The notes beneath the pieces were generated by a model that saw nothing but the letters and a program-made list of their open reading frames with translations, made no database searches and was not told the origin of the DNA. Of a DNA stretch of 64,000 bases, positions 46,210 through 57,664 are shown piece after piece. Origin of the DNA: Margaritifera margaritifera (taxonomy: Eukaryota; Mollusca; Bivalvia; Unionida; Margaritiferidae); assembly GCA_029931535.1 (NCBI GenBank), contig JAQPZY010000514.1:144476-208475 (forward strand). The letters are read 5' to 3'. The position numbers were made by a program, and so were the translations under genes. Position 1 is the stretch's first letter; each line of letters begins with the position of its first letter.

Positions 46210-47430
46210 TTGTTTTATAGTCATTTTCAGTAAACTCTAAAGTATTTAGATAAAGCTAAGGAATAAAACCTCTTTTCTCTTTTCTCTGATAGTGAATGTT
46301 GTACGCTAGCTAGGACGAAGTAGTCCTTACTCCCATCTTTCGACATCGGAAATCAGAATAAAAGTAATTAAACAAAACGAAATTAATGTTGTAGTTTAAT
46401 CATATGCGTATTTCTCCACCATGGATTTCAATTTGTGTAATTTGACTATATAGTTCAATGGAGGCTGCTTATATAATGATTTAATGACCAAGGGTCAGTT
46501 TGTGTCATGTTGTCAGACAACTTGTTGCAGTCTCCTACTTGGGCTGTGTGCAAATTACGGATTCTGTTCGCTATTTTGCATACATTCATGCATGGTTAGA
46601 GAAGGTTAGAATGGTCTATTTAATTAACTTTTCAAAAGATCTTTCATTATTTTGTTATTATTAGATGTAACATTTAATTATAAGTATTGACCACTTTTTG
46701 TGTGCTTTGATTGAAGTATAAAACGAAAAAGCTGTGCAAACTTTAAGTATGATCTGCTTCGCTTCATCCATGATAGTGTATGATACAGCATTACGTATAC
46801 AACACATGTTAATGTGTGGCCTATGAAATATGTCAGAATATGTTTGTTCAAGCAGTTTTCAAAATATTTTTCTTAGTAGTATCGTAAGAACATTACACAT
46901 GAAATATGACAGATAGTAATGCATGTATTAAACAATTAAGATGAGAAGGGCCAGAAAGTAACAGCAAACGTAGGAACGAAATAATAAATAAATAAATATC
47001 GATATAATTCCTCAAACTTCTAACCTCGGCAGATTTCAAGGAATTTTGTAATTTCATATCTTTCAGCATACTCGAACCTTTCCAGAAAGAAGAATTTCTA
47101 TACTTTTTTCTTTTCTTGGTGGCATATAACATTGGCATTCAAACACAAACTATGTTGGTGTTGCTTTTGTAGGCCCTGCTGCTGTTTGCCAATATTATTT
47201 TTAGTACAACGCTAGGGCGGGGAGGGGGGGGATGAGCTGGTTGTACGAGACTAACGTGCAAGGCGATGTAAGCGTTTATAGTTAGAGCTGGATATTCATA
47301 GAATTATTTCAGATTATGATACTGCTCATATTGTTGTTGGAACAAAAGTAAACTTGCCTTTTATTTTCTTGAAATGTGTTTTGCTAGCTTGGTTACGATC
47401 GAATGTTTTTTGTTAATGTGAAATAGAAGG
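46210..47430. other. Unannotated stretch
   Basis: No gene, tandem repeat or mobile element recognised; one 81-codon minus-strand frame (46893-47138) has no motif. Confidence 0.45.
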
Positions 47431-47439
47431 TATAACGGT

Positions 47440-47757
47440 TATTTGTGACTATTTATACCTTGTAAAGATCTGAACACAGAAGTTACAGTAGTTCTATGTG
47501 ACTATGTATACCTTGTAAAGGTCTGAACATAGGAGGTACAGCAGTTCTATGTGACTATGTATATCTTGTTAAGATCTGAACACAGAAGTTACAGCAGTTC
47601 TATGTGACTATTTATACCACCTTGTAAAGGTCTGAACATAGAAATTACTGCAGTTCTATGTGACTATACCTTGTAAAGATCTGAACATAGAAAGTACTGC
47701 AGTTCTATGCGACTATACCTTGTAAAGATCTGAACATAGAAAGTAGAGCAATTCTAT
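47440..47757 (+). repeat. ~50-57 bp minisatellite, about six units
   Basis: Units contain CTATGTGACTAT, TACCTTGTAAAG(A/G)TCTGAACA and AGAA(G)TTAC(A/T)GCAGTT, with length variation between units. Confidence 0.92.
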
Positions 47758-47845
47758 GTTGATGGATATATAACTGCAGATCTTATCGGGATCAACTCAG
47801 TACTCAGTTGCTTTCAATAAATACGACAATTTCTAAGTCAAGATC

Positions 47846-48640
47846 ATTTATGCCATTCTATTAGGGATCGGTAAGTGCATCAGTTATGCCATTCCATTAA
47901 GGATCGGTAAGTGCCTCATTTATGCCATTCTATTAGGGATCGGTAAGTGCATCATTTAAGCCATTCCATTAGGGACCGGTAAGTGCCTCATTTATGTCAT
48001 TACATTAGGGATCGGTAAGTGCCTCATTTATGCCATTCCATTAGGGATCGGTAAGTGCCTCATTTATACCATTCCATTAGGGATCGGTAAGTGCCTCATT
48101 TATGCCATTCCATTAGGGATCGGTAAGTGCCTCATTTATGCCATTCTATTAGGGATCGGTAAGTACATCATTTATGCCATTCCATTAGTGACCGGTAAGT
48201 GCCTCATGTATGTCATTATATTAGGGATCGGTAGGTGCCTCATTTATGCCATTCCATTAGGGATCGGTAAGTGCCTCATTTATGTCATTACATTAGGGAT
48301 CGGTAAGTGCCTCATTTATGCCATTCCATTAGGGATCGGTAAGTGCCCTCATTTATACCATTCCATTAGGGATCGGTAAGTGCCTCATTTATGCCATTCC
48401 ATTAGGGATCGGTAAGTGCCTCATTTATGCCATTCTATTAGGAATCGGTAAGTACATCATTTATGCCATTCCATTAGTGACCGGTAAGTGCCTCATGTAT
48501 GTCATTATATTAGGGATCGGTAGGTGCCTCATTTATGCCATTCCATTAGGGATCGGTAAGTGCCTCATTTATACCATTCCATTAGGGATCGGTAAGTGCC
48601 TCATTTATGCCATTCCATTAGGGATCGGTAAGTGCATCAT
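47846..48640 (+). repeat. 36 bp minisatellite, ~22 units, open in one frame
   Basis: The unit is CATTCCATTAGGGATCGGTA then AGTGCCTCATTTATGC. Because 36 is a multiple of three, the frame stays open and encodes a 12-residue repeat, CLIYAIPLGIGK and variants. Two stretches of 63 and 88 codons start at the same variant unit 289 bases apart (48188 and 48477), showing higher-order duplication of about eight units. No start context, signal or flanking exon supports a gene. Confidence 0.96.
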
Positions 48641-48649
48641 AACAGGTTT

Positions 48650-49560
48650 CAGGAAGACAGCTTCTTCGTCCTCGCTGCAGACGAGCAGACAATCGACGAG
48701 AGCTATAATAGATTTACACCAAGTCCGACAATTGTCCTTGTAGTCAAACATCCGGTTTCTATTTATTTGAATCAACTTTAAAAATAATGAAGGCAAAACC
48801 AAAATCTGACATGATTTGCTTTGTATTCAATCTCAAGACCTGACAAGAAACGGTCTTTTGACACATAAAATAACACATGCATTATAAATCACACTCAAAT
48901 ATTTAGTGACGTGTGAAATAACTAATCTTTAATAACAATAACACATCAAAATAATATCTTAATAATATTGTAAAAGACGTAAAATGTCTTTGTTTTGTTT
49001 TTTATAAAGAAAAAAAATAAATAAACAAAACTAAGCACTACTGTACATTCTTTCAAGCTCAAACTTACACGTTTTGGAGTTCTTACACCTGGCTAGAATC
49101 GTTTTTAACATAAATACTGTATTTTATATCTTGAAAATTGACCAATCATATTCCTAGAATTTTGTTTATGAGGTAATAAAGAATATTTATCACCTGAAGT
49201 TTTGACTGTAATACATGTGAAAGTTACGTAATAAAATAGATGAGCTGGAGAAATAGAGTCGAGTTTTTATTCTGCCGAGCAAATAAGAGTTGACAATAGC
49301 TTCCTTCGTGATTTCAGGTCGACAAAACTTCTGTTCATATACGTGCAATGATGAAAGTGCAATTCATTTATCAAAAGAAATAAAAGAGTCATCTGACCGC
49401 AAAGCTCAAATTGCAAGCTATTTTTTTTCTCAATAAGTTTGTAATAAAGACGAATTTCCACTTGAAGCAAATTTAAGTTGTCGGAGGAAGATATTTCCAC
49501 AAACTAAACGACAGTGTATAAGTGTATGGTGCGGGGGTGGGGGAGTTGTGGAGAAATGAG
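48650..49560. other. AT-rich non-coding stretch
   Basis: No gene or repeat supported; ends in a G-rich run at 49533-49575 next to the SINE. Confidence 0.5.
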
Positions 49561-49564
49561 TGGG

Positions 49565-49797
49565 GGGGGGGGCAGAGTGGTCTAAGGCTCTTGCCTTTAC
49601 AGATCACTCACATCTCACATCTGTCCGCGTGGGTTCCAGTCTCGGCTCAGCCAACGTGGGTATGTGAGACAGTTTGCCAGTAGCTTCCGGTGGGTCGGTG
49701 ATTCTTCACAGGTTCTTCCTCCACCAAATATACTGGGCCGCCATGTATAACCTATCATGTGCCGAAAAATGGGGTTAAAACGCACAAAAACAAACCA
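49565..49797 (+). mobile_element. tRNA-derived SINE, plus-strand copy
   Basis: Begins GGCAGAGTGGTCTAAGGC (A box), has GTGGGTTCCAGTCTCGGC (B-box region) about 50 bases on, a shared body (GTGGGTATGTGAGA, TTCTTCCTCCACCAAATATA, GCCGCCATGTATA) and the tail CACAAAAACAAACC. Matches the minus-strand copy at 146-384 along its length. The target-site duplication is not clear because the 5' flank is a G run. Confidence 0.82.
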
Positions 49798-49799
49798 TG

Positions 49800-51017
49800 T
49801 GTGTGTGCTAATTACATTCCATATTCTATGATTCTCTCCCTATCTCATATACACGCGCACGAATTTACATACACACTTACATACAGACGCATATCTTCTC
49901 TAAAAATACAATAAACTGATGACGTACTTATCTATATACTTGTAATATCACCTTGCCGCCAAAGAGCATGCATTTACGACATTAAGATTTGTAATTGGTG
50001 GAATTCTATATGGGGAAATAAATATAGTAACCAGAGTCTAAAGTACAAGTCATATAGGTACCGACTATTTCAGCTACAGTTGTCATTGTTGAGAATTTGT
50101 TCAACACGTGCCTTTAATAGGTGACTATTCAGTTTATTTTGCGTGATCATCGAGCAATATTCCTTGCAACAATCATTATATAACCGTCCATGGAAATATG
50201 TGTGACAAAATCAGTGTTGAAGTACGTGGACAATATAAGACACAGCCAATCATGACGTGAGATCCAGTGAAAACCGGATTGACTGTCGCGTGCTATTATG
50301 TCACAATGAAAGCGCCGCATATTGGAGAAAAAAGACTATTACCTTGCGCTGGCAATAATTAAGCCCGACGTCCTTTTTTCTAGACGCAGTTTAGTACCTA
50401 GCTGCCATTGTAAAAGTCCATAGTGATCGATAATTTTCGTCTGGAAGTTTAGCAAGGACATCTAAGATGTAGACCAGTCAACAATCATTCCTTATGAAAT
50501 CTTAGAACAAGAATTAATCATTTATTTACGATCAATAAATTCGCATAAGTGAATACGTTGACGTTCAGTTTAATTCCGTTTAGTATCATCTGTACAACGT
50601 ATTTGTATAATAAACACCGTAATTATTTTTGTATTGATATGTTTAGTATCATCTGTACAACGGTATTTGTAGATTAAACACTGTAGTCATTTGTGTATAG
50701 ATATATTTAATGTGATAAGTTGGTCAAAATGGGTTGTTTTGACAATTCGAAACAGGAGATAGTATATTTCCTCGAAAGCTACTTTGGACGACAAAATGCA
50801 GTATATTTCAAGGGTTACCCCATTTTTATTTCTTCAATAACGTATGCACAAATATAACAAATATGCAAAAACAAACAAACAAATTCCGTCGCAAAACTGT
50901 GGACAAGAAGAGAATTATTATTTTTGTGGAAAAAATCCGAATGTGATGCTAGCTTAAAAACATGACCTCGTTTTCTTGGAAAAGTCAGTATATCCTCAAA
51001 CTGGATGGTGGATATTC

Positions 51018-51020
<3 letters not shown>
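49800..51020. other. Unannotated stretch with a local two-copy repeat
   Basis: Two tandem ~65 bp units sit at about 50578-50708 (TTTAGTATCATCTGTACAAC ... AAACACTGTA). No gene supported. Confidence 0.5.

Positions 51021-51022
<2 letters not shown>

Positions 51023-51080
<58 letters not shown>
51023..51080. repeat. (TA)n microsatellite
   Basis: About 28 TA units. Confidence 0.97.
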
Positions 51081-51085
<5 letters not shown>

Positions 51086-51349
51086 TATTAATTACATTAG
51101 TTTCTTGTGAATTGGGCATAAGTGTATGATTGTATTTTATGTATAAGAAAACGCGCCAATGTTTTTTTTTTAATACACGGAAACAAATATAAACTACAAC
51201 TGTATGATTCTAATTATATAATGGCATCGGACGTTCTACATATATCCTTTCTGACGTCATGACATAATATTACACATGTAATACACAAATATGAAATAGG
51301 TTTATGATGTTTTGTCATTAATTTGTTCATTATAATTATCTCTAATTAG

Positions 51350-51625
51350 AAGACTGAAGACTGAAGCCCGAAAATCAAATATGAAGTATAAAGTCATTCT
51401 AGTGCTTTCGTACAAGTCTGATGTCTGAAAGTCCGAAGTCTTAGATCTGACGTCTTAAGTCCGAAGTCAAAAGTCTGAAATCCCTCTATTGCTTTTGTAG
51501 AAGTTTCATGGTGTTAAGTGTTCAGTACTAAGTCAGAAGTCCCAAGTCGGAAGTCCAAAGTCTAAAATCCTTCTAATGCTTCCGTAGACGTCCGAAGTCT
51601 TAAGCCTAAATTTGAAGTACTAAGC
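51350..51625 (+). repeat. Degenerate short-unit repeat (AAGTC/TGAAGTCC type)
   Basis: Many irregular copies of (A/G)AAGTC(C/T)GA and TCTGAAGTC, interspersed with two copies of a segment like AAATCC(C/T)TCTA(A/T)TGCTT(C/T)(C/T)GTAGA. It looks like cryptically simple sequence. Confidence 0.7.
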
Positions 51626-52229
51626 ATGAGATAAAAAGATTTTAGTCCCTTGAGCGACGAAGAGCTTCGCTGATTTGTTCACATACGTGACGCTTGCGAG
51701 GCTCTTCCGCTAGCTCAAAGCTACTGACGGCCTCAGACCACAATTATTTTCCTGCCATTCTTTTATTCATTCTTGTACATTTGTTTCTGTAACTGATGGA
51801 ACTTTGTAACTTTCTGCACACATTAACCCATCATAGTGCATGAAATTGTAAAGGTCTCATCAAGGGTTGAGCAGTTTATTTTTGTGTATTAATACGGTAA
51901 ATATACTAATTAAGGTGAAGTAACCATATAGCGCCTGAATGACATGCAATTAGCGGTCACTTTACAAATTACTGTGTTCATTGCAGAAAGGTCAATTTTA
52001 ACAAACTGTACATTTTGTTTTACACTTTTTTATCATCATTGCGTTGCAAAATAAGTCTGCTGTGGAACACACCATTGAAACTTGGTATTTTTGTTTTCCT
52101 CAAAATAACATCGAGGGGAGCTAATTGCGGTCTGAAGCCTGATGATGAGTTTATGGTGGGATCGAAAGTGTCAACCTCAAGGGGAGCTAATTAGTTTGAG
52201 GCCTGATGAACTGCAATCACAAATCAGTA

Positions 52230-52645
52230 CGCACAAATGTAGTTCCTACACTGGATAACTGTACTTCTAACCGCATGTGGGCTTTCAGATTGTCTGCACC
52301 TCAACGGATCTTTGATAACGAGATTCTGCCAAAGCCACTTGGAGCCAAATCAGGACTGTATGGAGGATGTGGCAAAGTTTGGATGCTGTGCTTTTTCAGG
52401 AAGTCTGTCATGATGAGGAATGTATGCGCCCGTGCGTTGTAGTGGAGTAAAATGGATACCTCAGGTACCCATGCGCGGACGCGTGGTTCGGTAATGTTTC
52501 ACAACTCTTAGCAACACTTCGGAGGGATACAAATGTCTAGTGACATTAGCTGAGTCAGGCACAGGTACCTGGCCGTTTGCATTAAAGAATAACGCGTATA
52601 AAACTCTCTTGACAGTCCGACTACGTGGAGTAATTTGTGGTCTGT
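52230..52645 (-). pseudogene. mariner-family transposase fragment
   Basis: The minus-strand frame reads VSILLHYNARAHTFLIMTDF, then LKKHSIQTL, then PHPPYSPDLAP. These are the hallmark C-terminal motifs of Tc1/mariner transposases (LLHDNARPH and HPPYSPDLAPxD). The second catalytic Asp in LLHDN is Tyr here, and the third-Asp motif reads SGFG. Upstream, NANGQVPVPDSANVTRHLYP and LLRVVKHYRTTRPRMG lie in another frame, so at least one frameshift is present. A dead fragment. Confidence 0.78.
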
Positions 52646-52999
52646 GTTCGTTTTCTCCGATACAGCCTCATTTTCTATTTTTCTTTTCTTAACATTCAAA
52701 AGGGGTCCTTTATTCAAAACACGCGAAGACGTAATTCTATTTGATATTGTGCCTGCAGGTCATGTACACTATTTAGTATGGGTTAAAGTAGTTACTTTCT
52801 ATGCTTATGATGGTGTGCTATATGTGTCACACATATCTGCTTATATAGCTTACAACAATTGTTTATAAACATAGTTGCATGGTACTTAATAAGAGGATGG
52901 AGATTAAAATTCTAGAGTGCAGCCCATTCAATCTGTCTAGTAAGCCATTGTATACTATCAAAAGAAATATATGTCAAAGGTATACAATGTATACACTCT

Positions 53000-54730
53000 G
53001 GGGATGATTCTTTAAAAGTACGTTTCTGAGTGTTACTGTGTGAAGTTAAATGTTTTTCCTGTGCTTGCACACTGAATACCATCTTGAAATCTCTATATCT
53101 AGCACATTTTCAGATCATCTACCTACATATTAGTGATCTGTGAGATTAAATAAGCATATGTTAACTCTTTTTCAAACCTGAGCTGGTATTTGGAACCAGG
53201 CAGAAAACTTGGATTAGCTTGTATGCAGCTGGGCATTCAGATAATGATATCAACGCCTCATTAGGATATGTTCAATGTTCCCAGCAAAATGGAAACAGTA
53301 TTAGTTTATAACACCACATTGGGGTACAGTACCTCAAAGACATTGTTTGGGTCTTCATCAGAGAGATCAACACCACCGTTCAGTGAGGTAGTGCCTCTCT
53401 GGAGCTGTATTTGTCTATTACAGGGGCACCTTTCGTGATTACTGACATTGCGTTTTTGCTATAAAACATGGTAATGGTCTCATCCTGATGGGTAATTTGA
53501 GTGTGCTTTTATCTATCCTAACAATTGTCTGAGTACCGGACACAATAGATCTGGAACATAGTACTTATCAGTATTCTGCAGTGTATACGCCTCTACACTT
53601 CTGAACAGGTATAATGCATTTTGCCCCCCCCCCCTAAATCGGTGTGCACTATTATGCTTCACTGTCCCTGGACCAAATGTTATAAATAGCTCAGATCCAA
53701 ACCTACCACTTGTCTAAAATGTCATTCATAGTTCAACTTCTAAATTTCAATGAAAATTGAATGTATATATTTGGAGAAAATATTTTTGTATTTTTTTAAT
53801 TTAATACTTTGTGTAAATTATATTAAAAGTCAATATATCAATACTTTTCCATTTCAAACGTATTTTCAAATAGAAATTATCTTGTATTAAAAGTACGCTC
53901 TTGCAGCCTTGACAATTTCCTATGATTAAGGATGAAATGGCAAATTTAGTTTTGGGATGTTAAAAAGCATTAGGTCCAAAAATGCACTTTGCCGAACACC
54001 AACACAGCACAGTTTCACTAGTTCACCATGAACAATATTCAGATTTGTTGAGTATAGTTGAAATAAATTTGGCATGCAAATATAAGAGTTTGACCAAAAC
54101 TGGCCACAAAACAGTTGGCCTGATAAGACTCAGATCACAGTTATTACTTCCGGGTTAGGACCCACGAATGTAGTCCCCATCTTTTTTAGAGTATTTCTAA
54201 CTCTCTGTTTTTGATGGTGATCCTTGGCTTTAGATTAGGCATTCTTGGTACTAGATTTAAAATAAATTGTTTATTCTTTACAATATGAGGATTATGGCGT
54301 GATTTTCTGTGTGTATTTTGACTACAGTGTACAGTGAGTAATCAGATACTGATGTCGTCCCAGAAGTGAAATCTGTTACCCATGACATCTGCTTTATTTA
54401 CAGTTCAACCTCTCCCAAAAAAAAAATGCCAGAGAACCAATGCAACGAACTTACTGTAAGTTTGTCTAGGAAGATGCTTTTGATTAACATGGGAGTTATG
54501 TGGAGATGGACAGTTTGGAAAGATCAGTACTGAACAACGAATGCCGATAATATATAGGGAAAAATAATTGTGTACCGAGTCCTGGTGAAGAGCTCATGGC
54601 TGGACCGGAAATGTTATCTATCGCAGGAAGAGTAGCTGGTGCCGCTGTATAAATAACGGTTCATACGATGCAAAAATCTGTTAGTTCAAATCCACCGTGG
54701 AAATCATTTTTAGGTTCTAAAACAAAAATT
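53000..54730. other. Unannotated stretch
   Basis: A minus-strand segment near 53330-53450 reads SLNGGVDLSDEDPNNVFEVL, which is protein-like, but no start, splice context or family is recognised. A poly-C run lies at 53623-53633. Confidence 0.4.
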
Positions 54731-55384
54731 AAATGTGTTTTTGTAGATGTCTTTATTACTTTTTAACACGTTTGCTTCCCTTTGTCTTGTTCCTTCTGCT
54801 TTCTTCTATCTATCTATCGATCGATGGATCGATCATCAATCTATCTATCTATCGATCTGTCGAATGTTTGTTTACTTGGTTGTGTATGGTAGTGATTATG
54901 CCACTTTCTTCTATTTCGGTCGAGGGTTCGATGCCAAGTGCCAGTGTCACAGAACCGTTGCCCGGGGGAAGGGGAAGGGGGGGGGGACACAACAAAACAT
55001 TCCAGTGCTATTTTCTTGATTGAAAAACAACTTTAATGCCTTTGTTCCACGGCTTTCTTTAAGATTTCCGCCATCCGTGGTCGTCTACTCGTCTCCTTGC
55101 TTAGCGGAGATCACGTGGAACCAAGTGAGAGTCTGGTTAAACTAGACTAATTTCCATATGAATCTATCTCTCTATTAATACTCAAGAGTCATTTGTTCCA
55201 TCCTCTAAAAATTCCTAATTGATTTACATATGATACATGTCTTTGACTGCATTATTCATGTTTTCTAAGAAATGTCTAATGAGCACATCGGTGACTGTGA
55301 AATCGGCTTTTACTTTGTGTTCCACGTGTGTCACACACTGATGAATGTTTTAACAATAAAGATGTCAGTGGAGGGAAATCGGAT

Positions 55385-55540
55385 AAAATAAGTTTACTAA
55401 GTCCATCCCTTTATCTGAAATGGCTCCCAAGCAAAGTGCAAGCATGGAAAATAACTGACATTGACCCGTGACCTTGATCTTGAATTTACAATTTTAATTA
55501 GGGATGCAACAAACCCTCTAGTAAAAGTATTAAAACACAA
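55385..55540 (+). repeat. Dispersed relative of the 30.8 kb array unit
   Basis: Contains CATCCCTTTATCTGAAATGG, CTCCCAAGCA and GACCTTGATCTTGAA, in the same order as the array at 30785-31520. Confidence 0.5.
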
Positions 55541-55559
55541 GCCGACAAAATGTCATCCG

Positions 55560-56330
55560 TATGCATCAAGAAAGAAGCGCTAGGCCACCAACTTTTCATT
55601 AAAAAGCACAGGAAATAAAAAGAGAATACGCTTATTGGTAATTGTCGTCTGCATATATATTTGTGAAAAGGAAAGTTCGTCTTCTGCAGAATATTGGCAT
55701 AAAATAAAGGCGCTAGCTGAATTGCTTATAGAGACTCAAATCTTCAATAACAATTCGTGTTGGAATATGTTAAATAACATAAGACAAAATTTGGGAAGCA
55801 CAAACAATGTAACATTTTATTTGATACAATCTATCACATAAAGAAGTTATAAATATTGCAGAGATCTGGACACGGATGGATTAAACATATAGAAAAGACT
55901 GAAACCTTGCAAAATAATCTTTCTAAAGCAATAGACTGTTTCTAAAATTTGAGATCTATGAAACAAAAATCTGGACCTCGGACTTGTTTCGTTTTCATGT
56001 TGGGATACTTCGATTTAAAATACATCCTTGATTGTTGTAGGGTTGCGTCATCAAAAATACTTGAAAGATCTCTGAAAAAGAAATATAAAGAAAGCATGCA
56101 AAGCGAGTATTAGTTTTGTTTATAATGTGGCCATACATTTGATAAAGGGACATCAGATCGTTTTAAACCAGGAGCCAAAAGTAGACCGAATAACTGAGCG
56201 TGATTTTCATCGAAGCTAATCTTCGCACGAGCCAGAAACACTATCACAGATCAAAATAAGTCAAACGAAGGAAATTAATAATAAGATGTTATTATACAGT
56301 GACCTGTACAATATGGATGTTTACTGTACG
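55560..56330. other. Unannotated stretch
   Basis: A 68-codon plus-strand frame (55635-55841) and a broken frame after it are mildly protein-like (AEYWHKIKALAELLIETQIF) but not recognised. Confidence 0.35.
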
Positions 56331-56337
56331 ATTTAAT

Positions 56338-56415
56338 GTTGTGTTGAAAAACCTGTATTGGAAGAGACGCCGTAGGCAGTAGGCGTCGAGTCCAATACAG
56401 GTTTTTCCACACAAC
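56338..56415. repeat. Strong hairpin / inverted repeat
   Basis: Arms 56338-56362 (GTTGTGTTGAAAAACCTGTA...) and 56391-56415 pair with 24 of 25 matches. Inside them GACGCC (56366-56371) faces GGCGTC (56382-56387), giving a nested second stem. The stem resembles a small foldback element or a structured RNA, not a rho-independent terminator. Confidence 0.85.
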
Positions 56416-57088
56416 ACTGACGAGTACAATAAAAATCCATAAAGTACAGGTAACGGTAAAATAACCTATATATTACCCACCCACTACTTTTCAGTAAGTC
56501 TGCATTATTTGTATTATGTATTATTAACAAGAACAAAATTTGTGCTATACATTTTAATGAAATTTCTTAAATACTAATTTATATATTTTCCTGTCTAAAA
56601 ATACAAAAACTTAATAACATTCCAAACATTTTGAATAACTACATGCGGAATAGAATTTTATTAAAGAAAATCTCTTGAAAAAAGAATGTTTGCACTTGAG
56701 GTACAAAGTTGCAGTAAAAGTAGACTATGAATACATTAAATTCCTGATATGTAACTGGAAAGATACTACTTTCCATGAATATTAAGAGTTATACTAAATG
56801 TGCATCTGCATAGGATTGCCCCGGCAAAAAAAGTATTTGCACAGATCTAGTGATTGTTTCTGCTATGTTTTGAAACCATCAGGTAAACAATTTTCTTTAT
56901 TGAATGATATCTCCACAGTTTCGATGGTGTAAAGAATTTCATTCAGTCCATCATTCATATCAAATTCCATTTCCTCTACTATACTGACAGTTGTTGTTGG
57001 CATCATCGCAGCAGTATTTTTAGATTCCAGATACCAGCATGTCAGACTTCAGCTTTTTTTTTTTTTTTTTACAGATACATTCACTGTA

Positions 57089-57390
57089 CTATTTTATTGT
57101 TTGTATATTTTTGTGACCTGTCAGTTGCACAATATCACATGCATAAATGGAACTCTCTCCTAACCTTGTGATGGTTGTTTTCGGTCCAGAATGCTTAGTC
57201 TTTCTTCGCAGGAGACCAGCCTCTGCTGCCAATTTTTTCATTATTTCTCTGAGTGAGTGTACCCCCAGGGGCAAAGTTTTTACACCAAATTATGGATGTT
57301 GCTTTCATTTTACCTCGACTGAGTGTATGGCAGTAGAACGGGGAGTCGGTAAAAAAAAAATGTATTGTTTTCCACCCACATCCGTCCTCG
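57089..57390 (-). pseudogene. Crypton-like tyrosine recombinase fragment 2
   Basis: The minus-strand frame reads PLGVHSLREIMKKLAAEAGL, then KTKHSGPKTTITRL, then IVQLTGHKNIQTI. These correspond to PxGxNxL, NHSARKTTITRL and QLSGHKN of Crypton/DUF3504-type recombinases. The Arg of NHSAR is Pro here. The upstream part (PFYCHTLSRGKMKATSIIWC and KNFAP) is in another frame, so a frameshift lies near 57265-57275. There is no catalytic Tyr before the stop. Dead fragment. Confidence 0.72.
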
Positions 57391-57605
57391 ATTATTATAA
57401 TCCTCACAATCGTACAGCCCCTTGATGATGTTCATCACTGCGCCTCTTAAATCCATAAAAAAATGTGTTGTTCCGTCCACCAAAATTCATGTAGCAAAGC
57501 TTATCTGAGATTATTCTTCCCCATAATTCCCTCTCTGCCATAGAAAGCTGAATCATAATAATTACATACAAAGTTAGATGTGCCCTATAGCAAGTATTTG
57601 TTTTA

Positions 57606-57607
57606 GC

Positions 57608-57642
<35 letters not shown>

Positions 57643-57660
57643 TAATAATATAATAATTAA
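57606..57660. repeat. (AAT)n microsatellite
   Basis: About 12 units, then imperfect. Confidence 0.94.
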
Positions 57661-57664
57661 TAAT

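Noticed and set aside
47846..48640. Array considered as a CRISPR
   Set aside because: Units are contiguous and uniform with no variable spacers, in a eukaryotic context; it is an ordinary minisatellite. The 45492-45845 and 60936-63035 arrays were rejected for the same reason.
54733..55023. Two overlapping ORFs of 90-96 codons
   Set aside because: They read through degenerate (TCTA)n/(TCGA)n sequence and a G run; low complexity and no motif.
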